Assembly (NCBI GenBank): GCA_963693305.1
Contig: OY855913.1
Coordinates: forward strand, 4,353,001 to 4,417,000
Length of the DNA stretch: 64,000 bases
Source: Meandrina meandrites
Taxonomy: Eukaryota > Cnidaria > Anthozoa > Scleractinia > Meandrinidae
Direction: 5' to 3'
Positions 63,070 through 64,000 of the stretch are shown in pieces. Positions within the stretch are counted from its first letter, which is position 1, and every line of letters starts with the position of its first letter. The translations under genes were made by a program, and so were the position numbers. The notes beneath the pieces were generated by a model, which searched no databases, was not told the origin of the DNA, and saw only the letters and a program-made list of their open reading frames with translations.

Positions 63070-64000
63070 CTGATAAACAATTTTTTTCATCTTACACTTG
63101 AACATTTGAGTTAAATGTTAGTAGTATTTTCAGAGAGATACACTTTGAGATTGTTTGCAAAGGTTTAACTTGTCAGGAGTATCAGAGGTCATTGACTACA
63201 GCAGCTAACCTTTGTCACTTTTTCATGTCATGTACATATACATGATGTAATTTTTTTTAAAAAAAAAAACAGCTGTTAGTTTTCATTCGAATTCTCAAAA
63301 TTAATCTTGACTATTAAAAGTGCCTGTACTTCCTGCAAAGAAGTGTGTAACTTGTGTTATGACATGCTCATGTTTTAGAACCATTACAGCTTACACAGCT
63401 TTACTGGCTATCATTTTAATAAATGCAATTCAAATTTATCTGGGTGTGTGGATGCATGTCGATGTGAAGAAAGGGAAGGTCATGCCAAATAATATGGTTT
63501 TTAAGTGGAGCATGATAGTTGAAAAATATGGTATGAACTATCAAAATAATAGTTGAAAAATTCTACCAGAATGTCTGAAATAGCTTTAATTTGATGAGGT
63601 TCTGCAAATTTAAATTTTCTTAGGGGAGCATACCGTGGACTCCCCCCCCCCCCCCCCCACTTTGTTATGTACTATGCAGTTCCATAAAACAGAATCATTT
63701 GAAGCAGTATACTCAGTTCAGTGAAGCAGTTGATCTTCTTACAAGTTCCAAGTGTAATGTTACAATGTATATTATGCATCATCACGTGCACTTTTTGCAA
63801 GCAGACAAAATATGGAAACTTCAGAAGCATATGTTGAGCTCTTCATTTGTCCATAATTGCATAGCCTGTTAGCCTGTCTGCAATGCAGGCTATAATTGCA
63901 GGGCTGTTCAAAATAATGGTGTCTCCTTTTTTGCAAATTTTCTTATTTCAACAGGGCAAAGAAATTAAGGATTGTTATACTCAATAAAAAAAAATGCGCA
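63070..64000. other. Non-coding right edge
   Basis: Contains a C run at about 63641-63658. A 78-codon open frame (63320-63556) with a hydrophobic stretch ITAYTALLAIILINAIQIYL follows a possible acceptor but has no recognisable family; I do not call it. Nothing else seen. Confidence 0.4.

Noticed and set aside
63320..63556. 78-codon ORF with a hydrophobic stretch near the right edge
   Set aside because: A possible acceptor precedes it, but composition and lack of similarity or a partner exon do not support a gene call.

Overview
This is a eukaryotic genomic window from an AT-rich, intron-rich, repeat-laden metazoan genome. The gene products, the intron density and the repeat types (tRNA-headed SINEs, a Tx1-like LINE, many short terminal-inverted-repeat elements) fit an anthozoan cnidarian, most likely a stony coral. 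That assignment is inference; no marker gene here proves it.

Layout. The left edge (194-572, +) holds the last two coding exons of an SPPL3-like intramembrane protease. Next comes a repeat-rich stretch: a nested pair of inverted-repeat elements (2130-2955), a decayed CR1/L2-like LINE (3210-4665), and a 7.7 kb tandem array of a CpG-dense 16-bp unit (4948-12606). Then follow an intronless sulfotransferase-like gene with a C-terminal membrane anchor (14398-15132, -) and a tandem pair of small SRPBCC-like genes (15774-16158 and 16487-17677, +), the first apparently lacking its first exon.

The centre is a compact housekeeping cluster. ZNHIT3 (19989-22005, -) and PXMP2 (22075-25947, +) lie head to head, with as little as 69 bp between possible start codons. 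FN3K (27825-32166, -) and CENPJ/CPAP (33376-49671, +) lie head to head with about 1.2 kb between them. I rebuilt all four at splice-site level with consistent reading phases: ZNHIT3 5 exons (163-194 aa), PXMP2 5 exons (193 aa), FN3K 8 exons (318 aa), CENPJ 22 coding exons (1399 aa). They work in snoRNP assembly, the peroxisomal membrane, protein deglycation and centriole building respectively; no shared pathway is implied.

The right third holds a tandem pair of intronless, unrecognised multi-pass membrane protein genes (50926-51894 and 53394-54380, -) whose 5' flanks are also duplicated, and a 5'-truncated Tx1/L1-like LINE on the minus strand with a single stop codon in its reverse transcriptase ORF (55832-58490). 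From 58.5 kb to the end I see only repeats and short inverted-repeat elements.

The most unusual items are the CpG-dense 16-bp satellite with higher-order structure, the duplicated unknown membrane protein genes, a DNA transposon inserted exactly next to an FN3K splice donor, and a near-900-bp polypyrimidine intron in CENPJ.
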